Positions 25,719 to 34,382 of a stretch of DNA of 64,000 bases are shown here, piece by piece. The stretch is from contig NZ_JAUCZF010000006.1 of assembly GCF_030373245.1 (NCBI RefSeq), positions 124,001 to 188,000 on the forward strand, in the 5' to 3' direction. The stretch is from Hydrogenophaga sp. GTDB taxonomy: Bacteria; Pseudomonadota; Gammaproteobacteria; Burkholderiales; Burkholderiaceae_C. The position numbers were made by a program, and so were the translations under genes. Below the pieces are notes generated by a model. It ran no database searches and was not told the DNA's origin. It saw only the letters and a program-made list of their open reading frames with translations. The first letter of the stretch is position 1; each line of letters begins with the position of its first letter.

Positions 25719-26636
25719 ATGACGTCTTCTGATCTGCTCGCGCGCGGCAACCTGAAAAGCATCACCGCGATGGTGGTCGCAGTGGGTTGCTTTGCGCTGA
25801 TGGACACGGTGCTCAAGCTGCTCTCGGCGCGTTACCCCTCGCTGCAGATCGCGGCTTTGCGTGGCTTGAGTGGCTTGCCGCTGATCCTCGGATTCATCAC
25901 CGTGCGCCGCGCCTGGGGCACGGTGTGGCGCGTGCGCTGGCCGCTGCATGTGTTGCGCGGTCTGCTGGGCATTGCCATGCTGGCGCTGTTCACCACCGGT
26001 GTGCGTGAACTGCCGCTGGCCGCCGCGTACACGCTGTTTTTCATCGCGCCGCTGCTCATCACCATGTTGTCGGTGCCGGTGCTGGGCGAGCGCGTGCCAG
26101 CGGCGCACTGGTGGGTGATTGGCATCGGCTTCATCGGCGTGCTGATCGCACTGCAGCCGCGCGGCGAAGACTTGCAGGCGGGCTTGGTCACCGTCGGCGG
26201 CCTGGCGGTGCTGGGAGCAGCGGCGTGCTACGCGGTGGCCGCCGTGGTGGGCCGTCTGTCCAGCCGCACCGACAGCACCGAGAGCATGGTGCTGTGGATG
26301 ATGGTGATCGTGGCGGTGGGTGCGAGCGCGCTGGCCTGGCCTCGCTGGGTGCCTTTGCAGGCAAGCGACTGGCCGCTGCTGCTGGCCCTGGGCGTCACCG
26401 GCTTTTGCGGTCAGCTCGCGATCACCGTGGCCTTTCGCCACGGCCAGGCGTCGGCCGTGGCCCCATTTGAATACACCGCGCTGGCCTGGGGCGTAGGCCT
26501 GGACTGGCTGATCTGGCAGACGCTGCCGATGTCACACACCTGGCTGGGTGCGGCGATCATCGTGGGCAGCGGCATCTACCTGGTGCGCAGAGAAAAGCGC
26601 ATCACGCAAGCGCACGCGACTGCCGAGCACCCCTGA
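25719..26636 (+). CDS. EamA/DMT-family transporter
   Basis: A 305-residue inner-membrane protein with ten predicted helices in two EamA repeats (about 15-150 and 160-295). The start of the second repeat is marked by GGLAVLGAAACYAVAAVVGR. Drug/metabolite transporters of this type export amino acids or related metabolites; the substrate is unknown. It converges with the serine hydrolase gene 10 nt downstream. The 135-nt gap upstream shows no gene. Confidence 0.9.
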   Translation: MTSSDLLARGNLKSITAMVVAVGCFALMDTVLKLLSARYPSLQIAALRGLSGLPLILGFITVRRAWGTVWRVRWPLHVLRGLLGIAMLALFTTGVRELPLAAAYTLFFIAPLLITMLSVPVLGERVPAAHWWVIGIGFIGVLIALQPRGEDLQAGLVTVGGLAVLGAAACYAVAAVVGRLSSRTDSTESMVLWMMVIVAVGASALAWPRWVPLQASDWPLLLALGVTGFCGQLAITVAFRHGQASAVAPFEYTALAWGVGLDWLIWQTLPMSHTWLGAAIIVGSGIYLVRREKRITQAHATAEHP

Positions 26637-26646
26637 CGGCCGCGGA

Positions 26647-27834
26647 TCACTGCGCCATGCGCAAGCCCTCGTCCACGTAGCGGTAAACCTCGTCAGGAAT
26701 CAGCTTGTGCTGGTTGTAGGTGCGATGCCGCACCTGGCCCAGGCGCACCACCACCAGCTGGGCCGAAGGCACGACGATCACGTATTGCCCCAGGTGGCCT
26801 TGCAGGAAGTAGAAGGGTGCCTGGTAGTCCGGGTCCATCCACAGGCTGTGGCCGTAGTAGTTCACGAAGCCATTGGGTCGAACCATCTGCTGAACAAACT
26901 CGGCCGGCAACAGTTGCTGCTCTCCCCATAGCCCACCTTGCAGCAGCAGCTGCCCCAGGCGCGCGAAATTGCGCGCCGAGCTGTGGATGCAGCAATAGGC
27001 CATCTCCATGCCACCTTGGGCACGCGGGCGGTCCAGGCTCCAGCTGGCGTCACCCTCCATGCCCATGGGCTGCCAGAAGCGGCTCGCCAGGTAGGTGGAG
27101 AGCGTGAGTTCGGGCTGGCGCGCCTGCAACGCCCGCTGCAGCGCCAGCGCCAGCACCTGCGTGGACGCGCTGCTGTATTCGAACTCCGCTCCAGGATCGC
27201 GCTCAAAGCCTTGCGCAAGCACGGTGCCGGTGACATCGCCGCCGAAATACAGCTTCGTGGTCGGGTTGAGCGGCAGGTAGTAGTGCTCGGTCCACTCGTG
27301 GCCCGAGGTCATGGCCGAGAGCTGGGCCAGCGTGGCCTTCGATCCCCTCGGGTCGGTCGCGTATTCAGGCAGGTAGAGGGAGAGCGGCGTGTCAAAACTC
27401 GGAATGAAGCCATCGGCCACGGCCGCGCCGGTCAGCATCGTGACAACCGTCTTGGCCATTGAGAACGAATTGGTCTGGCTGGTGGCGGTGTAGGGCGCGA
27501 AGTAGGTTTCGTGCAGCAACTTGCCCTGGTGGATCACCAGGAAGGCCGCCGATCGTTCGGCCTGCAGGGACTGCAGCAGATCGGGTGCGATGCGGGTCTG
27601 GGCGGCGCGATCGTCCTGCAGCCAGGGCTTGGCAATGGTCGAGGGCACGGCCGCCTGCTCGAAGTTGGCCGCGTCGTCGATGTGCGCGGTGTTGTGACCA
27701 TCAAGGTAGGTGTAGCGCAGCGCGGTCCAAAAATAGCTGTGACCGCCGAACTGGATGTAGACCGCCAGCACCCCGATCAGCAACAACAAGGCACCCAACC
27801 CGCGCGCGATCCAGCGCATCGCCGGGGCTTTCAT
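26647..27834 (-). CDS. Serine hydrolase of the class C beta-lactamase family
   Basis: A 395-residue protein with an N-terminal membrane anchor (about residues 6-25) and an extracytoplasmic beta-lactamase/transpeptidase-like domain. The active-site S-x-x-K is SMAK in NSFSMAKTVV, and the second-motif tyrosine is in EYSSAS. It resembles 6-aminohexanoate-dimer hydrolases and esterases rather than true beta-lactamases. ATG 27834 overlaps the stop of the cyclo-ligase gene (ATGA), which decides the start and indicates coupling, although a functional link is not obvious. Confidence 0.85.
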   Translation of the reverse strand: MKAPAMRWIARGLGALLLLIGVLAVYIQFGGHSYFWTALRYTYLDGHNTAHIDDAANFEQAAVPSTIAKPWLQDDRAAQTRIAPDLLQSLQAERSAAFLVIHQGKLLHETYFAPYTATSQTNSFSMAKTVVTMLTGAAVADGFIPSFDTPLSLYLPEYATDPRGSKATLAQLSAMTSGHEWTEHYYLPLNPTTKLYFGGDVTGTVLAQGFERDPGAEFEYSSASTQVLALALQRALQARQPELTLSTYLASRFWQPMGMEGDASWSLDRPRAQGGMEMAYCCIHSSARNFARLGQLLLQGGLWGEQQLLPAEFVQQMVRPNGFVNYYGHSLWMDPDYQAPFYFLQGHLGQYVIVVPSAQLVVVRLGQVRHRTYNQHKLIPDEVYRYVDEGLRMAQ

Positions 27835-28454
27835 CGGCGCTGCTCTGGCCACATCACACCGGTGTCGGTGATGATGGCGTCCAGCGGCACATCGTGGATC
27901 TCGGGCTGGAGCTCGGGCAACCAGGCAAAGTCATAACCCAGGCCCACGGTGAAGGGTTTGGGCTGCAGGCTGGCCAAGGTGCGGTCGTAAAAACCGCCGC
28001 CGTAACCGAGCCGGAAGCCCCCGGGCCCATAGCCCACACACGGCACAAAGATCAGCGTTGGCGTCACGGTTTCGGTGTCCTTGGGCTTGGGGATGCCATA
28101 GGCGTCCTCTTCCATCGGACAGCCGGGGTACCAGGTGTAGAAGGTCAGCGTTTTGTCCACCTTGTTGACCACCGGCAGGCCGATGCGTCGGTGCCGCTGC
28201 GCGCTCTTGGCATCCTCCTCCAGGCCAGCTTCCTGCCAGCGAAACAGCGCGGGCAGCGGATCGAACTCGCCTTTGATGGGCCAGTAGGCGCCGATCACCG
28301 CATCGGGCCGCTCGATCAGCCACACGCGCATCACCCGTTGCAGCATGTCGTTGCGCCAGGCGCGATCTGCCAGCGTCTGGCGTTTGTCAATCAATGACTT
28401 GCGCCAGGCGGCTTTCTGACTCTGCAAGGAACTCTGGCCGTCTTTGTTGTCCAT
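27831..28454 (-). CDS. 5-formyltetrahydrofolate cyclo-ligase
   Basis: A 207-residue enzyme that converts 5-formyl-THF to 5,10-methenyl-THF with ATP. Family landmarks are the N-terminal AWRKSLIDKRQTL helix, IGAYWPIKGEFDP for substrate, and the glycine-rich nucleotide loop GFRLGYGGGFYDRTLA. ATG 28454 gives the standard N-terminus; the frame is open far upstream only as a shadow of the divergent slt gene. The two genes are divergent with a 9-nt gap, so their promoters must overlap each other's coding start. Coupled downstream to the serine hydrolase. Confidence 0.95.
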   Translation of the reverse strand: MDNKDGQSSLQSQKAAWRKSLIDKRQTLADRAWRNDMLQRVMRVWLIERPDAVIGAYWPIKGEFDPLPALFRWQEAGLEEDAKSAQRHRRIGLPVVNKVDKTLTFYTWYPGCPMEEDAYGIPKPKDTETVTPTLIFVPCVGYGPGGFRLGYGGGFYDRTLASLQPKPFTVGLGYDFAWLPELQPEIHDVPLDAIITDTGVMWPEQRR

Positions 28455-28463
28455 AATCAATCT

Positions 28464-30467
28464 ATGACATTGCGAAGCGTTCGATACCTGAAAACCCTGC
28501 GGGGCTTCGCGGCCATTATGGCGTTGCTGTGCCTCACAGGACCGGGTTGGGCGCAGACCAGTGGGGATACCACCCTGCTGGAGATGCGCGAAGCCTTCCG
28601 CCGCGGCAACACCACCACACTGGCCACCCTGCTGCCCCAGGTGCGCGGCCATGTGCTGGAGCCGCTCGCCGGCTACTGGGAAGCCCGCAGCCGGCTGGAT
28701 ACCGCCACGCCCGAACAGATGCGCGCCGCGCTGGCCCGCCACCCCGGCAGCTACTGGGAGGACCGCCTGCGCAACGACTGGCTGCTGCACCTGGGCAAGC
28801 AGCGCGACTGGACGAATTTCGCTGCCGAACTGCCGCGCTTTCGCATGAACGACGACCGCCAGGTGCAGTGCTACGCGCTGCTGCTGGACGCGGTCAACCT
28901 GCGCACCCCGGCGGCCGAGGTGGCGCCGCAGGTGCAGCAACGCTGGCTGCAGCAGCGCGATGCGGACGATGGCTGCTCCACCGCCGCCCAGGCGTTGCTC
29001 GACAGCGGTCACCTCAAGCCGGCCGCGGCCTGGGAACGAGCCCGCCTGGCCATTGAAGTCGGTCGCACCCGCGTGGCCACCCAGGCCGTGGGTCTGCTCG
29101 ACCCAGACTGGGCCATCACGGTCGAGTCGATTGCCAAAGATCCCGCCAAATACCTCGATGAAAAGATCACCGCCATCCGCCCGCGCACCAAGGAGCTGGT
29201 GACGCTGGCCATGATCCGCCTGGCCAGTCAGGACCCGGACGCTGCCGCGCAGGAGATGGACCGTACCCGCTGGAAAGCCCAGCTCACGCAGGAGGAGCGC
29301 AGCTGGGTCTGGGGCGTGATTGGCAAGCGCTCCGCGCAGCGCCTGCAGGACAACGCGCTGAACCACTTCGCCAATGGCCAGCCCCGATTCATGACAGACG
29401 ATCACCTGGCCTGGAAAGCGCGCGCCGCACTCAGGGCAGGCGCCTGGGGCCATGTGCAGGAAGCCGTGGCAGCCATGAGCCCCGAGCAACAGCGGGAGCC
29501 GGTCTGGGTCTACTGGAAGGCGCGCGCCATCGAGTCGCTCAGACAACCCGATGCGGTGCAGGCGGTGGCCCAGGCGCGCGAACTGTTCGCCTCCATCGCC
29601 TCGGTGCAAGGCTTTTACGAACAGCTCGCACTGGAGCAGCTGGGCCGCAGCATCACCGTACCGCCGCCAACGGCCCCGCTCACGCCGCAGGAAATCGCCG
29701 AAGCCCGCAACGATGTGGCGCTGCAGCGAGCGCTGGCGGCGATTCGCCTGGGGCTGCGCAGCGAGGGCGTGCGCGAATGGAACTACGAGGTTGCGCTGCA
29801 CACGCCGGGCGGCATGACCGAGCGCGAGCTGCTCGCCGCAGCACATCTGGCCTGCCAGAACGAGGTCTGGGACCGCTGCATCAACACCAGCGAACGCACG
29901 CCTCAGGCGCGCGACCACGCGCAGCGCTTTCCGATGCCGCACCAGGCTGCCGTGGTGAGGCGCGCGAATCAGATCGGCCTGGACCCGGCTTATGTCTATG
30001 GCCTGATCCGCCAGGAGAGCCGCTTCGTGATGGACGCGCGCTCGGGCGTGGGCGCCTCGGGTCTGATGCAGGTCATGCCAGCTACCGCACGCTGGACCGC
30101 GCGCAAGATCGGGCTGACCGAATTCCGTCCGCACCAGATCACCGAGCTGGACACCAACATTGCCATCGGCACCGCCTACCTCAAGCTCGCACTCGACGAC
30201 TTCGAGGGCTCGCTGCCCATGGCGGCCGCAGCCTACAACGCCGGCCCCAACCGCCCGCGCGCCTGGCGCAACGGGCCGGTCCTGGCGGCCGAGATCTGGG
30301 CCGAGAACATTCCCTTCGACGAAACGCGCGACTATGTGCAGCGCGTGTTGTCCAACACCGTCAACTACGCAGCGCTCATCTCTGGCCAGCCGCAATCCCT
30401 GCGTGCCCGACTGGGCGAAGTGGGCCCGCTGCCGGTCAATGCCGCCATCAATCGCGACCTGCCCTGA
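28464..30467 (+). CDS. slt: Soluble lytic murein transglycosylase (Slt70 type)
   Basis: A 667-residue periplasmic enzyme that cleaves peptidoglycan with anhydro-muramyl products. A signal peptide ends near GPGWAQ. A long alpha-superhelical region (about 35-480) precedes the C-terminal goose-lysozyme-like domain (about 490-640). That domain has the catalytic Glu in RQESRF, then GLMQVMPATA, NIAIGTAYL and AAYNAGPNR. Divergent from the cyclo-ligase and followed after 24 nt by the epimerase gene. Confidence 0.95.
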   Translation: MTLRSVRYLKTLRGFAAIMALLCLTGPGWAQTSGDTTLLEMREAFRRGNTTTLATLLPQVRGHVLEPLAGYWEARSRLDTATPEQMRAALARHPGSYWEDRLRNDWLLHLGKQRDWTNFAAELPRFRMNDDRQVQCYALLLDAVNLRTPAAEVAPQVQQRWLQQRDADDGCSTAAQALLDSGHLKPAAAWERARLAIEVGRTRVATQAVGLLDPDWAITVESIAKDPAKYLDEKITAIRPRTKELVTLAMIRLASQDPDAAAQEMDRTRWKAQLTQEERSWVWGVIGKRSAQRLQDNALNHFANGQPRFMTDDHLAWKARAALRAGAWGHVQEAVAAMSPEQQREPVWVYWKARAIESLRQPDAVQAVAQARELFASIASVQGFYEQLALEQLGRSITVPPPTAPLTPQEIAEARNDVALQRALAAIRLGLRSEGVREWNYEVALHTPGGMTERELLAAAHLACQNEVWDRCINTSERTPQARDHAQRFPMPHQAAVVRRANQIGLDPAYVYGLIRQESRFVMDARSGVGASGLMQVMPATARWTARKIGLTEFRPHQITELDTNIAIGTAYLKLALDDFEGSLPMAAAAYNAGPNRPRAWRNGPVLAAEIWAENIPFDETRDYVQRVLSNTVNYAALISGQPQSLRARLGEVGPLPVNAAINRDLP

Positions 30468-30491
30468 AGGCCTTCAAGTCCACGTCTCTGC

Positions 30492-31448
30492 ATGAAAAAC
30501 ATCCTGGTTCTGGGTGGCACCGGCTTTGTCGGTCGCCACGTGTGCGAAAAGCTTCAGCGTCAAGGCTGGTCCATCACCGTGCCCACACGCCGGGCCATCA
30601 ACGCCAAGGCGGTGCAGCACCTGCCCCGCCTGACGGTGCTGGAAGCCGACGTGCACGACGAAGCGACGCTGACGCGCCTGCTGCAAACCCACGACGCGGT
30701 GGTGAACCTGATCGCCATCCTGCACGGCAGCGAAGCCGCTTTTGAGCGCACCCATGTGACCCTGCCGCAGACACTGGCGCGCGCCTGCAAGGCCAGCGGC
30801 GTGACGCGGCTGGTGCACGTGAGCGCGCTTGGCGTCGGGCTCGACAGCCCATCGCGCTACCAGCGCAGCAAGGCGCGCGGCGAAGAACTGTTGCGCCGCG
30901 CCGGACTGGATCTGACCATCCTGCGTCCGAGCGTGATCTTTGGCGCAGGCGATCGCTTCCTCAACCTTTTTGCCCAGTTGCAGGCTGTGTTCCCGGTTGT
31001 GCCCCTGGCCGGTGCGCACGCGCGCTTCCAGCCTGTCTGGGTGGAGGACGTCGCGCAAGCCGTGGTGGCCTGCCTGAAGGACACTGGCATGCCCATGAGC
31101 ACGGTGGGCCAGACCTTTGAATGCGCCGGGCCCGAGGTGCTTACCCTGGCCGATCTGGTGCGCATCTCCGGGCGCCATGGCAGCAAACAGCGCCCGGTGC
31201 TGCCGCTGCCCATGGCGATTGGTCGCCTGCAGGCGATGATGATGGAGCTCGCGCCCGGCGAGCCCCTGATGAGCCGCGACAACCTGGACGCGATGTCGGT
31301 CGACAACGTGGCCAGCGGCCAGTGGCCAGGCCTGAGTTCGCTGGGCATCACGCCCGCATCGGTGCATACCGTCGCTCCCACCTACCTGGGCACGCGCGGT
31401 GGGCGCAGCAGCCTGCTCAAGGCGCGCGCCGGCAGATCCTCGCGCTGA
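30492..31448 (+). CDS. NAD(P)-binding epimerase, NDUFA9-like
   Basis: A 318-residue short-chain dehydrogenase/epimerase of the complex I NDUFA9 subunit family. The N-terminal Rossmann motif is VLGGTGFVGRHVCEKL. The YQRSKARGEELL segment carries the Tyr-x-x-x-Lys-like pair (YxRSK), followed by LTILRPSVIFGAGDRFLNLF. In bacteria these proteins are atypical SDRs with uncertain reactions, often linked to quinone or membrane metabolism. Probably co-transcribed with slt. Confidence 0.88.
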   Translation: MKNILVLGGTGFVGRHVCEKLQRQGWSITVPTRRAINAKAVQHLPRLTVLEADVHDEATLTRLLQTHDAVVNLIAILHGSEAAFERTHVTLPQTLARACKASGVTRLVHVSALGVGLDSPSRYQRSKARGEELLRRAGLDLTILRPSVIFGAGDRFLNLFAQLQAVFPVVPLAGAHARFQPVWVEDVAQAVVACLKDTGMPMSTVGQTFECAGPEVLTLADLVRISGRHGSKQRPVLPLPMAIGRLQAMMMELAPGEPLMSRDNLDAMSVDNVASGQWPGLSSLGITPASVHTVAPTYLGTRGGRSSLLKARAGRSSR

Positions 31449-31449
31449 G

Positions 31450-31485
31450 TCGAAAAAAATCCACCCGGCCTTTCAGCGCGGGTGG
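31450..31485 (-). terminator. Rho-independent terminator of the FadL operon
   Basis: Stem ATCCACCCG / CGGGTGGAT (31457-31485) is followed on the minus strand by seven T residues. It lies 30 nt past the stop of the FadL-like gene. Confidence 0.88.
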
Positions 31486-31515
31486 ATCAAGAGACTTCGT
31501 CTCAGATGAAACCGT

Positions 31516-32745
31516 TCAGAATTTGCGGCTGTACTGCAGGCCAAAACCGTTCTGGCTCATGCCAATGGTGGTGGGCGCGGGGATGCTGCCCGTGACGGTG
31601 TTCTTGCGACCATGCCAGGCCGCAAAGCTCAGCTCCTCCTGACCGGACAGAGCGTAGGTACCGCCCAGCGTGATGTGCGACTTGATGACCCCCGGGGCGA
31701 TGGTATTGAGGAACACATCGGCCGACTGGATCGGATTGGTACCCTGGTTGTAGCCTGCCCGCAGCGTCCACTGCGAGTTCATCTGCCACTGCACGCCGAG
31801 CTTGACCACTTTCACATCCTGCCAGCCAAAGCCCGGGCCATCGGGAGAGCCAAACCCGTTGGCGAAGTTCGCCAGACTGGGGTTGCCGATCGATGGGACG
31901 CCGCTGTAGTTGATGCGCGAATAGTCCATCGCGATCTGAACCGAGGGCGTGACCTGCACAGCCACGCCAACCGCCATGTTTTCGGGAATGTCGAAGTCAC
32001 CCCCCTGGGCGAACAGGTTGGCATATTTGTCGAAGCGGCTCATGTTGATCTTGGGCGAGTAGGACGCACCGACGGTCACGCGGTCGCCAAGCTTGCCCAT
32101 GTAGCCCAACCTCACGCCCAGACCCGTGCTGCTGTCTTTGCCCTGATTGGGTATGCCGAAGGCCTGCAGGCCGTAGGCTTCGAACTGCTGGTAAACCAGC
32201 AGCGGGGACAGGCCCAGCGAATGGTTGTCCGATACCTTGTAGGCGACAGTGGGTGCCACGATGAGCTGCATCAGGTTGACACCCAGGCGTCCGGTACCGC
32301 AGGTGGTCGGGCTGCTGCACAGGAAATTGGTATCACCCGGGAAGGTGGCCGGGTACTGTGTGTTCATGCCGCCGTTGCCGTACACGGTGATGCCAACACC
32401 CAGACGGTCCGACAGGTTGACGTTGTAGCCAAACTCGGGGATCAGGAACGCAGACTTGCCGCTTTCGATCTCCATCGGACCCATGGGCGTGCTCACTGTG
32501 GCGCTGCGCTTGGGCATGAAGATCTCGCCCCCGATGTCCCAGCGGTTTCCCACCCACGCCGATGACGCTGGGTTGTTGACGCCAGCGAATGCGTCGTGCG
32601 CGAGTGCGACGGCCGCGCCACCCATGCCCTTGGCCTTTAGCCCGAAGCCGTGCGGAAAGTACCCGTTGGTGGCGTGAACGGTCAGGCTTGCGGTGGCCAG
32701 GCCGAGTGTGGCTGCCGCACGCCAGGCGGTGCGTTGAAATTTCAT
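31516..32745 (-). CDS. OmpP1/FadL/TodX family outer-membrane protein
   Basis: A 409-residue beta-barrel transporter for hydrophobic compounds. The signal peptide ends near LTVHATNGYFPHGFG, and the mature N-terminus NGYFPHGFGLKAKGMGGAAV is the FadL signature; the C-terminus ends in Phe as in outer-membrane barrels. Two cysteines in LCSSPTTCGTG may form a disulphide. GGAGACACC precedes the ATG. It is second in a minus-strand operon with a DUF302 lipoprotein (37-nt gap), divergent from a CsoR/CstR-type repressor, which suggests metal- or sulphur-linked control rather than fatty-acid control (inference). Confidence 0.9.
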   Translation of the reverse strand: MKFQRTAWRAAATLGLATASLTVHATNGYFPHGFGLKAKGMGGAAVALAHDAFAGVNNPASSAWVGNRWDIGGEIFMPKRSATVSTPMGPMEIESGKSAFLIPEFGYNVNLSDRLGVGITVYGNGGMNTQYPATFPGDTNFLCSSPTTCGTGRLGVNLMQLIVAPTVAYKVSDNHSLGLSPLLVYQQFEAYGLQAFGIPNQGKDSSTGLGVRLGYMGKLGDRVTVGASYSPKINMSRFDKYANLFAQGGDFDIPENMAVGVAVQVTPSVQIAMDYSRINYSGVPSIGNPSLANFANGFGSPDGPGFGWQDVKVVKLGVQWQMNSQWTLRAGYNQGTNPIQSADVFLNTIAPGVIKSHITLGGTYALSGQEELSFAAWHGRKNTVTGSIPAPTTIGMSQNGFGLQYSRKF

Positions 32746-32782
32746 GGTGTCTCCTCGTGTGTTGTTCTTGGATGGGGCCGGA

Positions 32783-33361
32783 TCAGAACTGACCCTTGGA
32801 GCCGCGCTCCATCATTTCCCAGATGGTGTTGCGCACCGCCATGGCCTCTTCCTTGAGCGGAGAAGGCAGCTTGCGGCCCATCTTGACCATCATGTCCATG
32901 TTGAGCGTGTACATCCACAGGCTGCCGTCGTCGTGTTCAACGAGCGTGACCCGGCATGGCAGGTAGGCGGACATGTGGGGACTGAAGTTCACCATCTTGC
33001 GCGCGGTTTCCGGGCTGCAGAACGAGTAGACCGTCAGCAGCTTTTCCTTCTTTCCTGAGCGGGCTGCCAGTTCTTGCGACAGCGGCAGTGTGCCCACGTC
33101 GCGCATGTTGCGCTCAGTGGCAACGAACTTCAGGATCTCTTCCACTTCCTTGGCGCTCACGCCTTCCTTGACCTTGCGCTCCCAGGTGGTGGCGATCGCA
33201 ATGTCGCCGTTGCCTTCGATCCAGCGGTCCCACATGCGCGAGGCTTCGGCGCCCGCCCCATCCTCCAGTTTTCCGATGGTGGACAAGGTGCCGCAGCCGG
33301 TCGTGAGCAGCAAGGTGGCGGTGAGCGCAAGGCCGGTGGCGAAGCGTTTGAAGATGTGCAT
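32783..33361 (-). CDS. DUF302 lipoprotein
   Basis: A 192-residue lipoprotein with a lipobox in LLLTTGCGTLS. The DUF302 domain lies at about 105-180 and contains YSFCSPETARKMVNFSPHMS, then YLPCRVTLVEHDDGSLWMY; both segments have a conserved Cys. DUF302 proteins are widely associated with sulphur oxidation and metal stress loci (family knowledge). It is first in the operon with the FadL-like gene; AGGAGACCCC precedes the ATG. The palindrome at 33455 lies about 95 nt upstream, between it and the divergent CsoR/CstR-type gene. Confidence 0.85.
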   Translation of the reverse strand: MHIFKRFATGLALTATLLLTTGCGTLSTIGKLEDGAGAEASRMWDRWIEGNGDIAIATTWERKVKEGVSAKEVEEILKFVATERNMRDVGTLPLSQELAARSGKKEKLLTVYSFCSPETARKMVNFSPHMSAYLPCRVTLVEHDDGSLWMYTLNMDMMVKMGRKLPSPLKEEAMAVRNTIWEMMERGSKGQF

Positions 33362-33454
33362 GGGGTCTCCTCGTTTGAATGGTGGCTCGGTCGCCGTTTC
33401 ACCGGTCGACGCCTCCCCAAGTTAACGATTGCAAAGCAAACGGGCATCGGTGAC

Positions 33455-33473
33455 TACCCTAGGGGGTAGGGTA
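33455..33473. promoter_or_regulatory. CsoR/CstR-type operator
   Basis: TACCCTAGGGGGTAGGGTA is a G/C-tract inverted repeat flanked by TA steps, the form bound by CsoR/CstR/RcnR-type repressors. It sits between the divergent DUF302-fadL operon and the repressor gene. Confidence 0.7.
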
Positions 33474-33567
33474 CTTGTTGAGTTGCATGTGAGTGAAAAG
33501 ACAACAAGTGATCGCCCGGCGCGGTTTTTTGGCAAACTCCACCCACCGTCCCAGCACAGGAAACACC

Positions 33568-33900
33568 ATGGCAGCCTCACCCGCAAAAACCGCCGCCCGC
33601 GCCGCCGAGCCGGCTGAACCCAGCCCCGCCGCGACCTACCGCTCCGAGCATCAGCGCGATGTGGTCAACCGGCTCAAGCGCATTGAAGGACAGGTCCGAG
33701 GCCTGATCGACATGGTCGAGCAGGGTCGGCCTTGTGAGGACGTGGCGCAGCAGATGTCGGCCGCACGCAAGGCGATGGACAAGGCTTTCTACCGGATGAT
33801 GGCCTGCTCGGTGATGGAGGCAGTGTCCAGCGGCGACTCCGAGGCCGAGACCTTCCGCGAAGTCGAGCGATCGGCGCGCATCCTCGAAAAATACGCATAA
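33568..33900 (+). CDS. CsoR/CstR-family repressor
   Basis: A 110-residue all-helical repressor. It has the family core DVVNRLKRIEGQVRGLIDMV, the first sensing Cys in GRPCEDVAQQ and the second in YRMMACSVMEAV. In copper sensors a His lies four residues before the second Cys; here that position is Arg, so the Cu(I) site is incomplete. The protein therefore fits the two-cysteine CstR type that senses persulphide (inference). The N-terminal 28 residues are Ala/Pro-rich. ATG 33568 has AGGAAA upstream. It probably represses the divergent DUF302-fadL operon and itself. Confidence 0.85.
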   Translation: MAASPAKTAARAAEPAEPSPAATYRSEHQRDVVNRLKRIEGQVRGLIDMVEQGRPCEDVAQQMSAARKAMDKAFYRMMACSVMEAVSSGDSEAETFREVERSARILEKYA

Positions 33901-33906
33901 GGCTGA

Positions 33907-34274
33907 GGCCCCCACGCTCCGCCGCTGCGCGGGTCGCTGCCCCCCGAGGGGGCTGATCCGGCTTGGGGCGGCCCGGCGCCGTATCGCTGGGGCCCCCACA
34001 CTCCGCCGCTGCGCGGGTCGCTGCCCCCCCGAGGGGGCTGATCCGACTTGGGGCGGCCCGGCGCCGTATCGCTGGAGCCCCCACACTCCGCCGCTGCGCG
34101 GGTCGCTGCCCCCCCGAGCGGGCTGATTCGACTTGGGGCGGCCCGGCGCCGTATCGCTGGGGCCCCCACACTCCGCCGCTGCGCGGGTCGCTGCCCCCCG
34201 AGGGGGCTGATCCGACTTGGGGCGGCCCGGCGCCGTATCGCTTATGCCCCCACACCCCGCCGCTGCGCGGGTCG
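33907..34274. repeat. Four-copy tandem repeat, about 85-bp unit
   Basis: GTATCGCT landmarks at 33981, 34066, 34151 and 34235 give a period of 85, 85 and 84 bp; a partial fifth unit follows. Each unit carries CTCCGCCGCTGCGCGGGTCG, a CCCCCCGAGGGGG-type hairpin and TTGGGGCGGCCCGGCGCC. Differences between units are single substitutions. This element type recurs between genes of Comamonadaceae (recollection). It fills the gap between csoR/cstR and the GST gene; long open frames across it are artefacts of its composition. Confidence 0.9.
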
Positions 34275-34382
34275 ACCATTTCTGGGGGCGCGCCGCGACC
34301 AGCGAATCAATTCTCGGCCCAGTTCGCATCAATGCCGCTGACAGCTCGGGCTAGCATGCGGGTCATCACTATCGGAGGCCCT

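Noticed and set aside
27831..30395. Very long minus-strand open frame (over 850 codons) containing the cyclo-ligase
   Set aside because: Only the last 207 codons match the enzyme; the rest is antisense to slt, has biased composition and no domain.
33577..34332. Repetitive 'protein' frames on both strands over 33900-34280
   Set aside because: They are translations of the 85-bp tandem DNA repeat; the period is not a multiple of three in the last unit and no start signals fit.
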